Shown in pieces: positions 5,657-6,256 of a stretch of DNA of 6,256 bases (position 1 is its first letter; each line of letters starts with the position of its first letter). Made by a program: the position numbers and the translations under genes. A model generated the notes under the pieces. That model was not told the origin of the DNA. It saw only the letters and a program-made list of their open reading frames with translations, and ran no database searches. The DNA comes from CAZIIK01 sp964539235 (lineage in GTDB: Bacteria; Pseudomonadota; Gammaproteobacteria; Francisellales; CACEW01). Location: positions 1-6,256 of the forward strand of contig CAZIIK010000077.1 in NCBI GenBank assembly GCA_964539235.1, written 5' to 3'.

Positions 5657-5664
5657 GATCTGAA

Positions 5665-6093
5665 GTGAAAAAGAAATATCAAGAAAGCCTTGAATACCAG
5701 GCTCGAGAAATCATTAATAAAATGGATGCTAACATTGTATTGCGTGAGGATTTATTGGGGCTTGGTAGTTACCGCCAAATCAGTCGAGTTTTAAACAAAT
5801 TAATTGAGGCAAGCGTACTAGCAAAAATATCCCAAGGTGTTTATGCAAAAGCGTATAAGTCAGAGTATGTGGATTATCCTTTGCTTAAAGGTGGCTTTGA
5901 AAATCTATCCCGCGAGGCGCTAGATCGCTTAGGGGTTGACTGGGATACGAGTGACGCCGAAAAAGCCTATAACCAGGGGATAGCTCAACAAGCCCCTGTT
6001 AATAATGAAATTCTTTTAAAAAGCCGATGTCGACGACAAATTTCCTATGTGGGACGTGAGCTGAAATATGAAGGAAATGTCAATGCAAGATAA
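5665..6093 (+). CDS. AbiEi/DUF6088-like winged-helix antitoxin-type protein
   Basis: From GTG 5665 the protein has 142 residues. Residues about 10-62 form a winged helix: YQAREIINKMDANIVLREDL, then LGLGSYRQISRVLNKLIEASVLAKISQGVYAK. This is the layout of AbiEi-type and DUF6088 proteins, DNA-binding antitoxins of type IV toxin-antitoxin or abortive-infection loci. The C-terminal part (about 80-136), with GIAQQAPVNNEILLKS and CRRQISYVGRELKYE, fits the same family from memory. The frame is open from ATG 5575, but the promoter at 5605-5633 lies inside that extension, so GTG 5665 is preferred, with GAGA at 5655-5658 six bases away; TTG 5650 is another option. The next gene overlaps its end by 11 bases, as in antitoxin-toxin pairs, and is cut by an IS. 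DNA binding is likely; the exact system is inferred. Confidence 0.7.
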   Translation: MKKKYQESLEYQAREIINKMDANIVLREDLLGLGSYRQISRVLNKLIEASVLAKISQGVYAKAYKSEYVDYPLLKGGFENLSREALDRLGVDWDTSDAEKAYNQGIAQQAPVNNEILLKSRCRRQISYVGRELKYEGNVNAR

Positions 6094-6122
6094 TTTGATA
6101 CATGATGAAGGTCAGATTATAG
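6083..6122 (+). pseudogene. 5' stub of a gene overlapping the antitoxin, cut by an IS
   Basis: ATG 6083 lies inside the last codons of the AbiEi-like gene (11-base overlap) and has a good ribosome site, AAGGA at 6071-6075, seven bases away. The original reading is MQDNLIHDEGQII, about 13 codons, before it enters the IS end near 6123; it then continues by chance to a TAA at 6164-6166. Position and translational coupling suggest the partner toxin of the module, for AbiEi usually the nucleotidyltransferase AbiEii, but too little remains to identify it. Confidence 0.5.
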
Positions 6123-6125
6123 TGC

Positions 6126-6194
6126 CCCTAAATAATCGGACAGTATTTGCGAGTAGTGCTCCTTAAAGTGATATTATTTTTTAATTATTTAGGG
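6126..6194 (+). promoter_or_regulatory. Inverted repeat in the IS leader covering the orfA ribosome site
   Basis: CCCTAAATAAT (6126-6136) and ATTATTTAGGG (6184-6194) are a perfect 11-bp inverted repeat. The second arm includes the AGGG of the orfA Shine-Dalgarno (AGGGAG, 6191-6196). RNA entering from the upstream gene would contain both arms and could hide the ribosome site, whereas a transcript started inside the IS would lack the first arm. The pairing is seen; the regulatory role is inferred from similar arrangements in IS10 and IS50. Confidence 0.5.
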
Positions 6195-6205
6195 AGATCG
6201 ACATC

Positions 6206-6256
6206 ATGAGTCAAAAGCGTCAAAAGTATCCGGCGGAGTTAAAAGCCCGAGTGGTA
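6206..6256 (+). CDS. Transposase OrfA start (IS3-like), cut by window end
   Basis: ATG 6206 follows AGGGAG (6191-6196) by nine bases. Seventeen codons are visible, MSQKRQKYPAELKARVV, which resemble the start of the helix-turn-helix OrfA of IS3-family elements (MSxKRRxYSxEFKAxVV). In that family OrfA binds the IS ends and is fused to the DDE-catalytic OrfB by frameshifting. Only the first residues are present, so completeness and subgroup are unknown. Confidence 0.65.
   Translation, partial: MSQKRQKYPAELKARVV

Larger units (their letters stand above)
6123..6256 (+). mobile_element. Left end of an IS3-family-like insertion sequence
   Basis: The likely terminus begins near 6123 with TGCCCCTAAATAATCGGACA, where the reading of the disrupted gene stops making sense, and leads within 83 bases to an orfA start. 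A T-rich leader follows the end. The right end and any target duplication are outside the window, so the exact boundary is uncertain by a few bases. The family is assigned from the OrfA start only. Confidence 0.6.

Noticed and set aside
5575..5664. N-terminal extension of the AbiEi-like protein from ATG 5575
   Set aside because: It contains the promoter and two direct repeats (both read LCPKL), so it is regulatory DNA read by chance.

Overview
The window looks like chromosomal DNA of a gammaproteobacterium with moderate GC content. Its core is the conserved block uvrY(gacA/letA)-uvrC-pgsA, all on the + strand, a gene order shared by many Gammaproteobacteria. Protein similarity recalled from memory fits this class. 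A Legionellales-like relative is possible, but nothing here proves a genus.

Left flank (1-1106). Positions 3-125 may be the tail of a gene cut by the window edge. About 280 non-coding bases follow, with one GAAA-loop hairpin. Next comes a relic hipBA-type toxin-antitoxin module: an intact-looking Xre/HipB-like repressor (410-733) overlapping a hipA gene (726-954) that keeps only its first ~24 and last ~50 codons, in different frames. A weak terminator-like hairpin lies before uvrY.

Core (1107-4412). uvrY encodes the response regulator of the GacS/GacA (BarA/UvrY, LetS/LetA) two-component system. uvrC follows after 20 bp and encodes the dual-incision nuclease subunit of nucleotide excision repair. 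A 238-bp gap holding a compound palindromic repeat of the TTCGACA(A/G)GCTCAG type then separates uvrC from pgsA (phosphatidylglycerophosphate synthase, GTG start).

Right flank (4413-6256). A convergent gene on the - strand (4438-5424) encodes an aminoglycoside/choline-kinase-like phosphotransferase. Next is a second toxin-antitoxin-like locus. It has a strong promoter (TTGACT-17-TATAAT) bracketed by two 21-bp direct repeats, an AbiEi/DUF6088-like winged-helix antitoxin (5665-6093), and the first codons of an overlapping downstream gene. That gene is cut off by the left end of an IS3-like insertion sequence whose orfA begins at 6206 and runs out of the window.

The main theme is a housekeeping block flanked by two toxin-antitoxin loci, each apparently keeping its antitoxin and losing its toxin, one by internal deletion and the other by IS insertion. 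I saw no tRNA, rRNA, CRISPR array or complete mobile element.
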